Counted from the stretch's first letter, positions 1-6,329 are shown. The stretch is 6,956 nucleotides of DNA from an uncultured Clostridia bacterium (GCA_945788655.1 CALZMV010000071.1:1-6956); one strand, 5' to 3'. A program made the numbers and translations. Notes: generated by a model from the sequence alone, not told the origin.

Positions 1-944
1 GGCTCAGGGACTTCAAGGAAAGGAGCCTTAATCTGTCTTGCAATCAGTCGGTCAAGCTGTGACTGCTTTGCGTTTACAGACTTGCCGATGGCCGGATTTA
101 CAAGAATTGTGGCTCTCTTTCGAAGGATTTCCACCATCTTTTCAGTTCGCTCAATTTCCTCCTGTTCTTCAAGGCTCTGAAGCTTGAGTCTAAGCTTTTC
201 TTCAAACAGCGTCAGGCGGTATTCAGTGTAGCTGCCTTCGAACTCCTGAAGCTCACCATTTTCAAGGTGCAGAATCTTGTTGAAACAGTGATTAAGAAGA
301 TATCTGTTATGGGTCACCACCAGAATTGTGCCTTTGTACTCGTTAATTAGCTTGCACAGACCGTTAAGGTTGGCAAAATCAAGGAAAACATCCGGTTCAT
401 CAAGAACCAGCAGGTTCGGTGAAAGGAGCATTTCCTTCATAATCTGCAGCAGCTTATACTCACCGCCGCTTATCTGTGAAATCTTTGTTTCCTCTAAATC
501 TCTCATGCCTGCAATATTAAGCTGCTTTCTTATATTGCTTTCATAATTATCTGCATCCATGGCTTCGCTCAGGTCAAGAAGATTCTGATACTTTTCAAAA
601 GCTGCTTCCATGTCTTCTGCTGTAGCCATTTCTTCACATACTATGGCAATTTCCTGCTGAAGCTTTAGAAATCTCTCGCTTAAAAACTCAAAAACCCTTA
701 AATCCCTGGATTTATCCCTTATGCTGAACTGGCTTGCATAACCTATTCTGCAGCTATCATCTTTAATAATCTTGCCGTCATAGAGATATTTTTCATTATC
801 TATAATCATATCCACCAAAGTTGATTTGCCGCATCCGTTGCTTCCAATGAGCGCGCAATGCTGACCGGTCTCCAGTGTAAATGAAATATCCTTATATAAA
901 TCTTTCGCAGGAAAACCATATGACAGTTTTTCTACTCGAATCAT
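1..944 (-). CDS. ABC-F family ATPase, 3' end beyond the window
   Basis: This is the N-terminal 314 residues of an ABC-F protein: soluble tandem-ABC ATPases without membrane segments, many of which bind the ribosomal E site as translation factors or antibiotic-protection proteins. The first ABC domain is complete: Walker A GSNGCGKST (residues 34-42), a Q-loop Gln at about 72, signature SGGE (159-162), Walker B LLVLDEP (178-184) and switch His in VTHNRYLL (H212). It is followed by a charged, probably helical linker (about 243-305) as expected between ABC-F domains. The second ABC domain lies beyond base 1. The start at 944 has AGGAGA at 956-951, six bases upstream. The gene follows the U32 gene by 36 bases with no terminator or clear promoter between, so co-transcription is likely. 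The usual ABC-F LDEPTNHLD is here LDEPDVFLD. The family call is secure; resistance, translation factor or another role cannot be decided. Confidence 0.9.
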   Translation of the reverse strand, partial: MIRVEKLSYGFPAKDLYKDISFTLETGQHCALIGSNGCGKSTLVDMIIDNEKYLYDGKIIKDDSCRIGYASQFSIRDKSRDLRVFEFLSERFLKLQQEIAIVCEEMATAEDMEAAFEKYQNLLDLSEAMDADNYESNIRKQLNIAGMRDLEETKISQISGGEYKLLQIMKEMLLSPNLLVLDEPDVFLDFANLNGLCKLINEYKGTILVVTHNRYLLNHCFNKILHLENGELQEFEGSYTEYRLTLFEEKLRLKLQSLEEQEEIERTEKMVEILRKRATILVNPAIGKSVNAKQSQLDRLIARQIKAPFLEVPE

Positions 945-950
945 CTTTTC

Positions 951-956
951 TCTCCT
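951..956 (-). promoter_or_regulatory. Ribosome binding site of the ABC-F gene
   Basis: AGGAGA on the minus strand lies six bases before the ATG at 944. It supports that start and independent translation initiation within the two-gene operon. Confidence 0.7.
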
Positions 957-980
957 TTTTTAATCAGCTCTTTTTTTACT

Positions 981-3224
981 CTAAATAATTTCCTTATTGA
1001 AATGGCCTCTGGTGTCAGTTTCACGGTTGAAGAGAGGTTCGTTAAGAGAACCAGCAAGCTTCTTAATGGCAGCCTTTGCCACTTTCAGGACTTCTTCTCC
1101 GGACTCAATTGTAAAATTCAGTCTGAAAGCTTCAACACCTTTAATATCGGGCATTTCATCAAGAAGGTTCAGAATCTTGCCGTTAAGTATGGTAGTTGTA
1201 CAGTCATCATGTGAAACGATAGGGAATGAACCATATTCATCCCTAAGCTCGTAGGACTTGGTCTTGCAGATGCCGCACTGACCCATCTTTTTAAGCGGGC
1301 AATACTTGGTGAACAATAGAGGTGCACGGCCGTATACAACCATTTCCAGAGCCGGATAACCGTCGTTTTCCTCATAATATGCTTCAATAAGCTGACCAAT
1401 CTGCCTCTTGTTCAGCTCATAAGACAAGGTTACCCTCTTGGCACCAAGCTTATGGAGCTGGTAGCAGCTTGAAGCGTTTACAACATTCAGAGAATAATCT
1501 GTAACAAAAGGATTGGACTTCATGTAACGGTAAATTCCGCCGTAGCCGCCAATTAGCAGTTCTCCCTCTCTATCCTCATATTCAACCTGATTCCTTCTGA
1601 TAATATTTTCAAAATAGATTTCTTTTATTCCTGCGCGCTTTGCAGCCTCGTACTGCTCTTTGGTCCTTACGGTTGCCGTAATATATGGCGCTTTGGGTTC
1701 AAAATAAAGCTTTTCCTTGGAATCTGGTTCACGCACGCTCCTCTCTTTGCTGCTTAACTTTAACTCGTATAACTTCTCCACGATTTTTCTTCTTGCGCTG
1801 TTTAACAGCTTTACCGGAATAAATGCATTATACTCCTCAAACTCTGCATCCTTCAGAGTAAATACCGTATCATTAAGCTTTGAAAGCTGCTTAATCACCT
1901 GCTCCTTGGAAGTAGGATTGTTTATGGCCTCTCCCAGAATTTCCTCGCTCTCGTACAGATACTGACAGCCAAGGCCCTCCGCATCGATTACCAGCTTTGA
2001 GCCCGGATAAGCATACACCTTAAGTTCCAGCGGGAAGCGCCTGAACTCCTTGTCCAGATTATTTTCAAGCTCCTTGTAGTACAGGTAATCCCTCGTCTTG
2101 TAGACCACATCACCTATGGAAAGTCTTTCCTTAATCTTGATATAGCACACATCATCAGCCTTATTGATAAGGTTGCCGGACTTATCGTATAGTCTCACCA
2201 CAGAAAGATTTACATCTTCGTTTTCGTGGTCAATCCTTATAATATCGTTCTGGTTTATGGTCTTAGTAAGAGATATTTCGTACATACCGCCTGTATATCT
2301 GGTAACCCTGCCGATTTCATATCCGAAATTGTTTGGTTTCTGAATATTTGCGATATCCTTGGGATCCTCGTTGAAAAGATACCCCTTGGTAAAGGTACGG
2401 TTAAAGGTCTTGCAGAGATTTTCTGCATCCTGCTCCATTAATGTGCCATCAAGGGCCGCTCTGTACTTGGATACCACGTTGGCAACATATTCAGGTTCCT
2501 TCATTCTTCCCTCTATCTTCAGAGAGTCTATGTCCTTCAAATCATCGATATAGTCTATGGTATTCAGATCCTTTGTGGAAAGCATATAGTGTCTGCCCAG
2601 GGATGTGTTTGTTGCAGTATCAACCAGCTCGTAAGGCTTACGGCAGGAACCGACGCATCTGCCTCTGTTGCCGCTTCTGTACCCGATTAGCCCGGACATG
2701 AGGCAGTTACCGGAATAAGATACACATAAAGCCCCGTGCACGAAGATTTCCAGCGGAATCTTAGCGATTCTTTTTATTTCCTTTACTTTCTGAATGGGAA
2801 CCTCTCTCGAAAGCACCACGCGCTTTGCTCCAAGTTCCTTAAACAGCAGCGTTCCTTCTAAATCATCTATGCCCATCTGTGTTGAGCAGTGAGCCTCCAT
2901 ATCAGGAAAACACCTAACAATATGGTCAAATACCGCCAGGTCCTGAACGATGACACCGTCTACGCCTGCTTCATTGAGCATGCAAAGCTGCTGCTTCATG
3001 TCATCTGTCTCATCCTCGAAAACGATGGTATTCATAGTAACGTATACCAGTACTTCTCTCAGATGGGCATATTCCACAGCTTCCTTTAAAAGCTCAAAAT
3101 CAAAATTGTCCGAATAGGCACGGGCACCAAACTTCTGCATACCCAGATATACGGCATCACAGCCATTTGATATGGCCGCTTTGAGAGCCTCCATGTTTCC
3201 AGCGGGAGCTAATAACTCAGTCAT
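981..3224 (-). CDS. U32 family protein with DUF3656, RlhA/TrhP-like
   Basis: The 747-residue product is a two-module U32 protein. U32 members were first called peptidases or collagenases, but the E. coli members RlhA (YdcP) and TrhP (YegQ) are needed for hydroxylation of 23S rRNA C2501 and of tRNA U34. The N-terminal barrel (about 1-300) opens with MTELLAPAGN and carries the U32 signature EIFVHGALCVSYSGNCLMS (159-177), with Cys167, 174, 190 and 194 as likely metal or Fe-S ligands. Residues about 380-500 correspond to DUF3656. A second U32-like module (about 510-720) has its own cysteines at 642, 650, 653 and 675. E. coli RlhA is about 650 residues, so this is the longer clostridial form. The start at 3224 is chosen over the ATG at 3245 because a perfect AGGAGG (3234-3229) sits just before it and would be inside the longer reading frame. 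The family is certain; rRNA versus tRNA as substrate is inference. Confidence 0.92.
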   Translation of the reverse strand: MTELLAPAGNMEALKAAISNGCDAVYLGMQKFGARAYSDNFDFELLKEAVEYAHLREVLVYVTMNTIVFEDETDDMKQQLCMLNEAGVDGVIVQDLAVFDHIVRCFPDMEAHCSTQMGIDDLEGTLLFKELGAKRVVLSREVPIQKVKEIKRIAKIPLEIFVHGALCVSYSGNCLMSGLIGYRSGNRGRCVGSCRKPYELVDTATNTSLGRHYMLSTKDLNTIDYIDDLKDIDSLKIEGRMKEPEYVANVVSKYRAALDGTLMEQDAENLCKTFNRTFTKGYLFNEDPKDIANIQKPNNFGYEIGRVTRYTGGMYEISLTKTINQNDIIRIDHENEDVNLSVVRLYDKSGNLINKADDVCYIKIKERLSIGDVVYKTRDYLYYKELENNLDKEFRRFPLELKVYAYPGSKLVIDAEGLGCQYLYESEEILGEAINNPTSKEQVIKQLSKLNDTVFTLKDAEFEEYNAFIPVKLLNSARRKIVEKLYELKLSSKERSVREPDSKEKLYFEPKAPYITATVRTKEQYEAAKRAGIKEIYFENIIRRNQVEYEDREGELLIGGYGGIYRYMKSNPFVTDYSLNVVNASSCYQLHKLGAKRVTLSYELNKRQIGQLIEAYYEENDGYPALEMVVYGRAPLLFTKYCPLKKMGQCGICKTKSYELRDEYGSFPIVSHDDCTTTILNGKILNLLDEMPDIKGVEAFRLNFTIESGEEVLKVAKAAIKKLAGSLNEPLFNRETDTRGHFNKEII

Positions 3225-3228
3225 GATT

Positions 3229-3234
3229 CCTCCT
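3229..3234 (-). promoter_or_regulatory. Ribosome binding site that decides the U32 start
   Basis: AGGAGG on the minus strand ends four bases before the ATG at 3224. Because it falls within the reading frame that begins at 3245, it argues that the seven-residue upstream extension is not translated. Confidence 0.75.
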
Positions 3235-3291
3235 GTTAAATCCAAATTATATTTTAAAACAACCTTCTATTATCTTTTTAGCATAATCTTT

Positions 3292-3321
3292 ATTATAACA
3301 TTTTTAGAGGGTATTTCGCCA
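3292..3321 (-). promoter_or_regulatory. Possible promoter of the U32/ABC-F operon
   Basis: The minus strand has a perfect TATAAT at 3297-3292. A weak -35 candidate, TGGCGA (3321-3316), lies 18 bases upstream and matches TTGACA at only three positions. Transcription would start near 3285, giving a leader of about 60 bases. A second TATAAT at 3251-3246 would start transcription almost at the ribosome binding site and has no better -35. The call rests mainly on the -10 box. Confidence 0.35.
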
Positions 3322-3356
3322 CATACTTATAGGCGTAACTTAAAAAAACAACAAAA

Positions 3357-3403
3357 CTGTATACAGATTCTTCGAAAAATCGCTATTTTCCGGCAATTAT
3401 TGC
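3357..3403. repeat. Cluster of short palindromes in the divergent region
   Basis: Three dyads lie close together: CTGTATACAG (3357-3366, perfect), GATTCTTCGAAAAATC (3366-3381, seven of eight pairs matching) and GCAATTATTGC (3393-3403, perfect 5-base arms around one base). An imperfect hairpin (CGAAAAAT, loop CGCT, ATTTTCCG; 3373-3392) overlaps the second. They sit between two divergent transcription units and could be regulator sites, but short palindromes are common in A/T-rich DNA. No known operator consensus is recognised. Confidence 0.3.
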
Positions 3404-3437
3404 ACATTGTATATATTAAAATAATAATTTTTGTCTA

Positions 3438-3466
3438 TTTATATATATACAAATTTACAATATAAT
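3438..3466 (+). promoter_or_regulatory. Probable sigma-A-type promoter of the ECF S-component operon
   Basis: A perfect TATAAT (3461-3466) lies 17 bases after TTTATA (3438-3443), which matches four of six positions of TTGACA. Transcription would begin near 3473, leaving a leader of only about 22 bases before the ATG at 3495, too short for a riboswitch. A less likely alternative further upstream is TTGCAC (3400-3405) with AATAAT (3423-3428), also at 17 bases; this one would leave a leader of about 60 bases. Confidence 0.55.
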
Positions 3467-3480
3467 CTTGATATATCTAC

Positions 3481-3487
3481 AAGGAGG
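3481..3487 (+). promoter_or_regulatory. Ribosome binding site that decides the S-component start
   Basis: AAGGAGG lies seven bases before the ATG at 3495. The ATG at 3468 has no comparable site and would begin at or before the predicted transcription start. Confidence 0.75.
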
Positions 3488-3494
3488 AAGAAAA

Positions 3495-4016
3495 ATGACT
3501 TCAAATAAAACAAAAGATTTAGTATTAACAGCACTTATGGCAGCTCTGATATTCGTTGCCACTTACCTGATTCGTATTCCAAACCCTGCAACAGGCGGAT
3601 ACAGCCACCTCGGAGACTGCATGATTTTCCTTACCGTTGTACTTCTGGGCAGAAGAAACGGTTCAATAGCAGCAGGTCTTGGCGGCGCGCTTTCCGACTT
3701 TCTGGCAGGTGCACCGGCATGGATTCTGCCAACACTTGTAATCAAATACATCATGGCATTTATTATGGGTACTGTAATTAAGAAAAACCCTGAAAGCAGA
3801 AAACTTCAGCTTGCAGGAGCAGTTTTAGGCGGTGCGTTCCAGATTTTTGCATATACAATGGTTAAAGTGTTCCTGTTTGGAGGAGCTGTAGCAGTTGCAT
3901 CCCTGCCAAATGTCACTATCCAGACTACCTTCGGAATCGTGATATTCTTTGTGCTGTATCAGGCATTTTCCGGCACACTTCTGAAGCTATTTAATAAAAA
4001 CAAGGGGACAGTATAA
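3495..4016 (+). CDS. ECF transporter S component
   Basis: This 173-residue, very hydrophobic protein is the substrate-binding membrane subunit (S component) of an energy-coupling factor importer. S components of vitamin-type systems share an EcfA/EcfA'/EcfT module encoded elsewhere, and no ATPase or T subunit is present here, which suits the group II arrangement. About six membrane segments can be seen: residues 8-27, 42-55, 58-74, 78-98, 106-130 and 145-166. The first helix has Ala-13 and Ala-17 in an AxxxA spacing, the type of motif S components use to contact EcfT. The loop GGYSHLGDCMIF (34-45) and the Gly/Ala-rich GLGGALSDFLAG (61-72) are typical of the ECF S family that includes HmpT-like proteins. 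The ATG at 3495 is chosen over 3468 because AAGGAGG (3481-3487) lies seven bases before it. Substrate is unknown; hydroxymethylpyrimidine, vitamin B6 or another small heterocycle are only guesses. Confidence 0.85.
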   Translation: MTSNKTKDLVLTALMAALIFVATYLIRIPNPATGGYSHLGDCMIFLTVVLLGRRNGSIAAGLGGALSDFLAGAPAWILPTLVIKYIMAFIMGTVIKKNPESRKLQLAGAVLGGAFQIFAYTMVKVFLFGGAVAVASLPNVTIQTTFGIVIFFVLYQAFSGTLLKLFNKNKGTV

Positions 4017-4021
4017 GGAGG
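4015..4021 (+). promoter_or_regulatory. Ribosome binding site overlapping the S-component stop codon
   Basis: AAGGAGG begins on the second base of the S-component TAA (4014-4016) and precedes the ATG at 4029 by seven bases. This tight packing points to co-transcription and probable translational coupling of the two genes. Confidence 0.75.
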
Positions 4022-4028
4022 CAGCATA

Positions 4029-4742
4029 ATGAAGATAATAGATGCACATGCTCACATCGGATATATCGGTGGCTGGGCAGATGTAGGAATCACCGAAGAA
4101 GGACTCATCGCTCAGATGGATGAGTATAATATTGAAAAGACAGCACTATGCAACGAGGATAATGACCTTACGCTTAGTGTAATGAAACGTCATCCGGGCC
4201 GCATCATCGGCTGCGTATATGTAAATCCACTGAATCAGAAAACAGTAGATGACATGGACAAATATATTGAAGCAGGCTTCGCTGCAGTAAAGCTGAACCC
4301 TCTTCGCCACGCATACTGCGCAGATGCAGAGATTATTGATGCCGTTATGGAGAAGGCTAAAAAGTATAACATCCCTGTATGCATCCACAGCGGGCATCCG
4401 CCTTATTCACTGCCTTGGCAGGTAGGCCTTCTGGCAGAGAGACATCCGGATGTGAAACTTATGATGATTCACATGGGTCACGGTCACGGAGTGTATATAG
4501 ATGCAGCAATCAAAATGGCTCTGCGCTATCCTAACATTTACCTTGAAATGTCCGGAATGCCTATGCCATCAAAGATTCGCGAAGCATATGAACGCGTAGG
4601 AGCTGACCGAATCATGTTCGGAACCGACACACCATTCCATCATCCTACGGTGGAAATGCAAAAGGTTATCACTAGCGGACTTGATAAGGATGCACAGCAA
4701 AAGATATTCTACGAAAACGCATCAAAGTTTTTTGGGGAATAG
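4029..4742 (+). CDS. Metal-dependent amidohydrolase (amidohydrolase 2 family)
   Basis: The 237-residue protein is a compact TIM-barrel metal-dependent hydrolase of the amidohydrolase_2 type, a family that includes ACMSD-like decarboxylases as well as hydrolases. Visible metal and active-site features are the N-terminal DAHAHIG (His7, His9), CIHSGH (His120), MMIHMGHGHG (His148 and neighbours) and FGTDTPFHHP (Asp200). The C-terminal YENASKFFGE matches the usual family ending of the type NAxxxF. It has no signal peptide or membrane segment, so it is cytosolic. It is shorter than many relatives (roughly 280-330 residues) but keeps all the expected motifs and appears intact. It begins 12 bases after the stop of an ECF S component, which suggests that it acts on the imported compound or a derivative. 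The exact reaction cannot be told from sequence; hydrolysis and decarboxylation are both possible. Confidence 0.85.
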   Translation: MKIIDAHAHIGYIGGWADVGITEEGLIAQMDEYNIEKTALCNEDNDLTLSVMKRHPGRIIGCVYVNPLNQKTVDDMDKYIEAGFAAVKLNPLRHAYCADAEIIDAVMEKAKKYNIPVCIHSGHPPYSLPWQVGLLAERHPDVKLMMIHMGHGHGVYIDAAIKMALRYPNIYLEMSGMPMPSKIREAYERVGADRIMFGTDTPFHHPTVEMQKVITSGLDKDAQQKIFYENASKFFGE

Positions 4743-4766
4743 GGTATAATACTCGTATAAACACAC

Positions 4767-4803
4767 TAGCCGAGAGGAGTTGATATCCTTCTCGGCTATT
4801 TAT
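4767..4803 (+). terminator. Rho-independent terminator after the amidohydrolase gene
   Basis: TAGCCGAGA (4767-4775) pairs with TCTCGGCTA (4790-4798), and GGA (4776-4778) pairs with TCC (4786-4788) with T4789 bulged out. The result is a 12-pair stem with a seven-base loop, followed by a U-rich TTTATAAT. It lies 24 bases after the amidohydrolase stop. The antitoxin gene ends at 4806 on the other strand, so the hairpin may also end that convergent transcript, though its tail in that direction is less U-rich. Confidence 0.75.
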
Positions 4804-4805
4804 AA

Positions 4806-5894
4806 TCAAATATTATATTTTTCTTTAAGTTCTGAGCACCTGTTTGGCGGCAATATTCCTTCATGTTGCAGTCTTCCGGCAACAATTCCCGGATGAATTC
4901 CTATGGATTCTGCAAATAAAACAATTTCATTATCAGAAGTATATTTAGATGGTGAAAATTTTCTTAGCGAAGAGGGCGGAATCAAAAAATCTGCTGCAAA
5001 TTTATTTGCTTCATCTTCTAGCTTCGTATTAATATCTATTTTTTCTTTTTCACTGTAACTAATAAAAGTCGTCTTTGTTTTTCTCTGAAGAACATGTTTT
5101 ATCTCATGAAAAAGTGAAAACCAAAAAATATCCGCATAAAGTCTTCTATTATTCATTGCAAGTACAACCCTATCATCATTTATCCACTTTACTGCACCGT
5201 TTACTCCTGAATTTTTCAAATGTGGCAACATAACAAATGCGACTCCACACTCTGCAAAAATATCTTTAATTCTTGGTAAAAACTCTTCCGATTTCTGATT
5301 CGTCATGCCTCGTATTTCTGTTAAGAAGAATTTTAACTTTTCTGCATCGTATTTATTCGTTTCAATTTCATTAGAAATGTTTATAGCAGTCTGTACCCAC
5401 GCCTTTGAATTGATAATATTCTTTTCAGTTACACAGGAAACGCCAGTCCTGTAGTTTATCAAAAAATCCGGAGTTAACAATGTTCTCAAGTCTGATACTC
5501 TAAGATATTTACATAAGTTTGCCGTCTTTTCATTAACAGTTTTTGCAATTGGCAGACCTACCACATTTACAAAGTATTTATAGTCAATTAATTCTGTTAG
5601 TCTTGATTGCTCTTCCAAATCCTTTAACATCTGAATTTCTATCAATTTTTGATTGTAAGCAGTCTGTAAGTTTAGCCATACTTCTGATCCTGTTCCCATC
5701 ATGGAAGCCAATTTTTTTGCCAAATCATTTGAAATATTTGCTTGCCCATTAATCAAACAGCTTAATGTTTTAGTAGTTGTTCCCATTCTAGTAGCAAATT
5801 CAGCTTGGGTTATTCCCATATCTTCAATAACATCCGCAACATAATAACCCGGATGAAACGCAACAATATCTTTATATTCTGTCACATTACTCAT
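4806..5894 (-). CDS. HigA-like HTH antitoxin fused to an ImmA/IrrE metallopeptidase domain
   Basis: This 362-residue protein has two recognisable parts. Residues about 14-80 are a HigA-type XRE helix-turn-helix (HPGYYVADVIEDMGITQAE at the start, then the GSEVWLNLQTAYN ending typical of HigA/VapI). Residues about 205-350 are an ImmA/IrrE-type zinc peptidase: FWFSLFHEIKHVLQ holds HEXXH (His263, Glu264, His267), and LEDEANKFAADFLIP supplies the further acidic ligand (Glu293 or Glu295). The middle, about 85-205, is unassigned. ImmA-type peptidases cleave partner repressors, for example ImmR in ICEBs1; here repressor and peptidase are one chain. The ATG at 5894 overlaps the end of the toxin gene by eight bases, and GGAGGTG (5911-5905) is its ribosome binding site. 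HTH binding to toxin and operators is inferred from family and layout; the role of the peptidase is unknown. All catalytic motifs look intact. Confidence 0.88.
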   Translation of the reverse strand: MSNVTEYKDIVAFHPGYYVADVIEDMGITQAEFATRMGTTTKTLSCLINGQANISNDLAKKLASMMGTGSEVWLNLQTAYNQKLIEIQMLKDLEEQSRLTELIDYKYFVNVVGLPIAKTVNEKTANLCKYLRVSDLRTLLTPDFLINYRTGVSCVTEKNIINSKAWVQTAINISNEIETNKYDAEKLKFFLTEIRGMTNQKSEEFLPRIKDIFAECGVAFVMLPHLKNSGVNGAVKWINDDRVVLAMNNRRLYADIFWFSLFHEIKHVLQRKTKTTFISYSEKEKIDINTKLEDEANKFAADFLIPPSSLRKFSPSKYTSDNEIVLFAESIGIHPGIVAGRLQHEGILPPNRCSELKEKYNI

Positions 5895-6234
5895 AATGAT
5901 TGGACACCTCCGTTACCTTTACTATTTTAATCGTCTTACACTCAGCCATTACGTCTCCCTCTGTAATTTCATTACCATCGTCATCACAAGGAATCATTGT
6001 AACTCTATATCCAGTATTGCCCAGCCTGATACTCCACTCCTCTTTCCGTTTGCCTTTCAAACGCTCGAATTTAAATGGAGGATAATTTGCAATATCCTGC
6101 AATGAGTTAGAACTCTTGATAAAGTTTTCTGCAGCTTCAAGTTTTCTTTTGACCTGCATCGGATATTTCCATTGCTTCTTGTATTTAGAGCAAAACTGTT
6201 TCTCTGCAGTCTTGTTCTTATACAAAATAATCAT
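5887..6234 (-). CDS. HigB-like toxin, RelE/ParE superfamily
   Basis: The 115-residue basic protein resembles HigB toxins, which are mostly ribosome-dependent mRNA interferases of the RelE/ParE fold. Visible hallmarks are PPFKFERLKGKRKEEWSIR (52-70), the following GYRVTM strand (75-80), and the C-terminal VTEVSNHYE matching the family ending E-x-x-x-HY. A small insert, CDDDGNEITEGD (83-94), separates two core strands. The toxin gene comes first and the antitoxin second, as in higBA loci, and the two reading frames overlap by eight bases. The ATG at 6234 is preferred. The reading frame extends up to an ATG at 6300, but the predicted promoter and an operator lie inside that extension. The nearest ribosome binding site, AAAGGAG (6261-6255), is 20 bases away, which is long; a TTG at 6240 would reduce the gap to 14. 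Toxicity and target are inferred, not shown. Confidence 0.82.
   Translation of the reverse strand: MIILYKNKTAEKQFCSKYKKQWKYPMQVKRKLEAAENFIKSSNSLQDIANYPPFKFERLKGKRKEEWSIRLGNTGYRVTMIPCDDDGNEITEGDVMAECKTIKIVKVTEVSNHYE
5905..5911 (-). promoter_or_regulatory. Ribosome binding site of the antitoxin inside the toxin gene
   Basis: GGAGGTG on the minus strand lies ten bases before the antitoxin ATG at 5894 and within the last codons of the toxin gene. It is stronger and better placed than the toxin's own site, which would favour antitoxin synthesis from the shared mRNA. Confidence 0.65.
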
Positions 6235-6267
6235 GCTCAACTTATTATATTCAACTCCTTTAAAAAA

Positions 6268-6284
6268 ATTACCTATTTGGTAAT
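6268..6284. promoter_or_regulatory. Operator-like inverted repeat O1, over the transcription start
   Basis: ATTACC (6268-6273) and GGTAAT (6279-6284) form a perfect six-base inverted repeat with a five-base spacer, TATTT. It covers the transcription start (about 6281) predicted for the toxin-antitoxin promoter. The same half-sites and spacing occur again at 6334-6350, which makes chance unlikely. The HTH domain of the antitoxin is the obvious candidate ligand. Confidence 0.7.
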
Positions 6285-6287
6285 AAA

Positions 6288-6316
6288 AGTATATCACCAT
6301 TTTGTATATTGTTCAA
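6288..6316 (-). promoter_or_regulatory. Promoter of the toxin-antitoxin operon
   Basis: On the minus strand, TTGAAC (6316-6311) is followed after exactly 17 bases by TATACT (6293-6288). These match four and five of six consensus positions. Transcription would start near 6281, giving a leader of about 47 bases to the ATG at 6234. The promoter is bracketed by two copies of the same inverted repeat. Confidence 0.65.
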
Positions 6317-6329
6317 TATTCTTTATTAT

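Noticed and set aside
997..1399. Several reading frames of 70-85 residues on both strands within the U32 gene
   Set aside because: They lie fully inside a well-supported coding sequence and show no family motifs; they are shadows of its codon pattern.
3225..3245. Seven-residue N-terminal extension of the U32 protein from an ATG at 3245
   Set aside because: The AGGAGG for the ATG at 3224 lies inside it, and family members begin at the LLAPAGN-type N-terminus.
3172..3465. 97-residue plus-strand reading frame across the U32 start and the divergent region
   Set aside because: Low-complexity hydrophobic translation, no ribosome binding site seen, and it overlaps a confident gene and regulatory DNA.
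3468..3494. Nine-residue N-terminal extension of the S component
   Set aside because: The strong AAGGAGG lies inside it, and the predicted transcription start near 3473 is downstream of that ATG.
3267..3494. Riboswitch or T-box leader upstream of the S-component gene
   Set aside because: No recognisable conserved core was seen, and the best promoter leaves a leader of only about 22 bases.
4146..4397. 83-residue minus-strand reading frame inside the amidohydrolase gene
   Set aside because: It is antisense to an intact enzyme with all its motifs, and has no supporting ribosome binding site or homologous features.
4745..4803. TATAAT at 4745-4750 as promoter of a short RNA ending at the terminator
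   Set aside because: No -35-like sequence at an appropriate distance, and the transcript would be only about 45 bases, mostly terminator.
6235..6300. 22-residue N-terminal extension of the HigB-like toxin from an ATG at 6300
   Set aside because: It would span the -10 box and operator O1, and it has no similarity to toxin N-termini.
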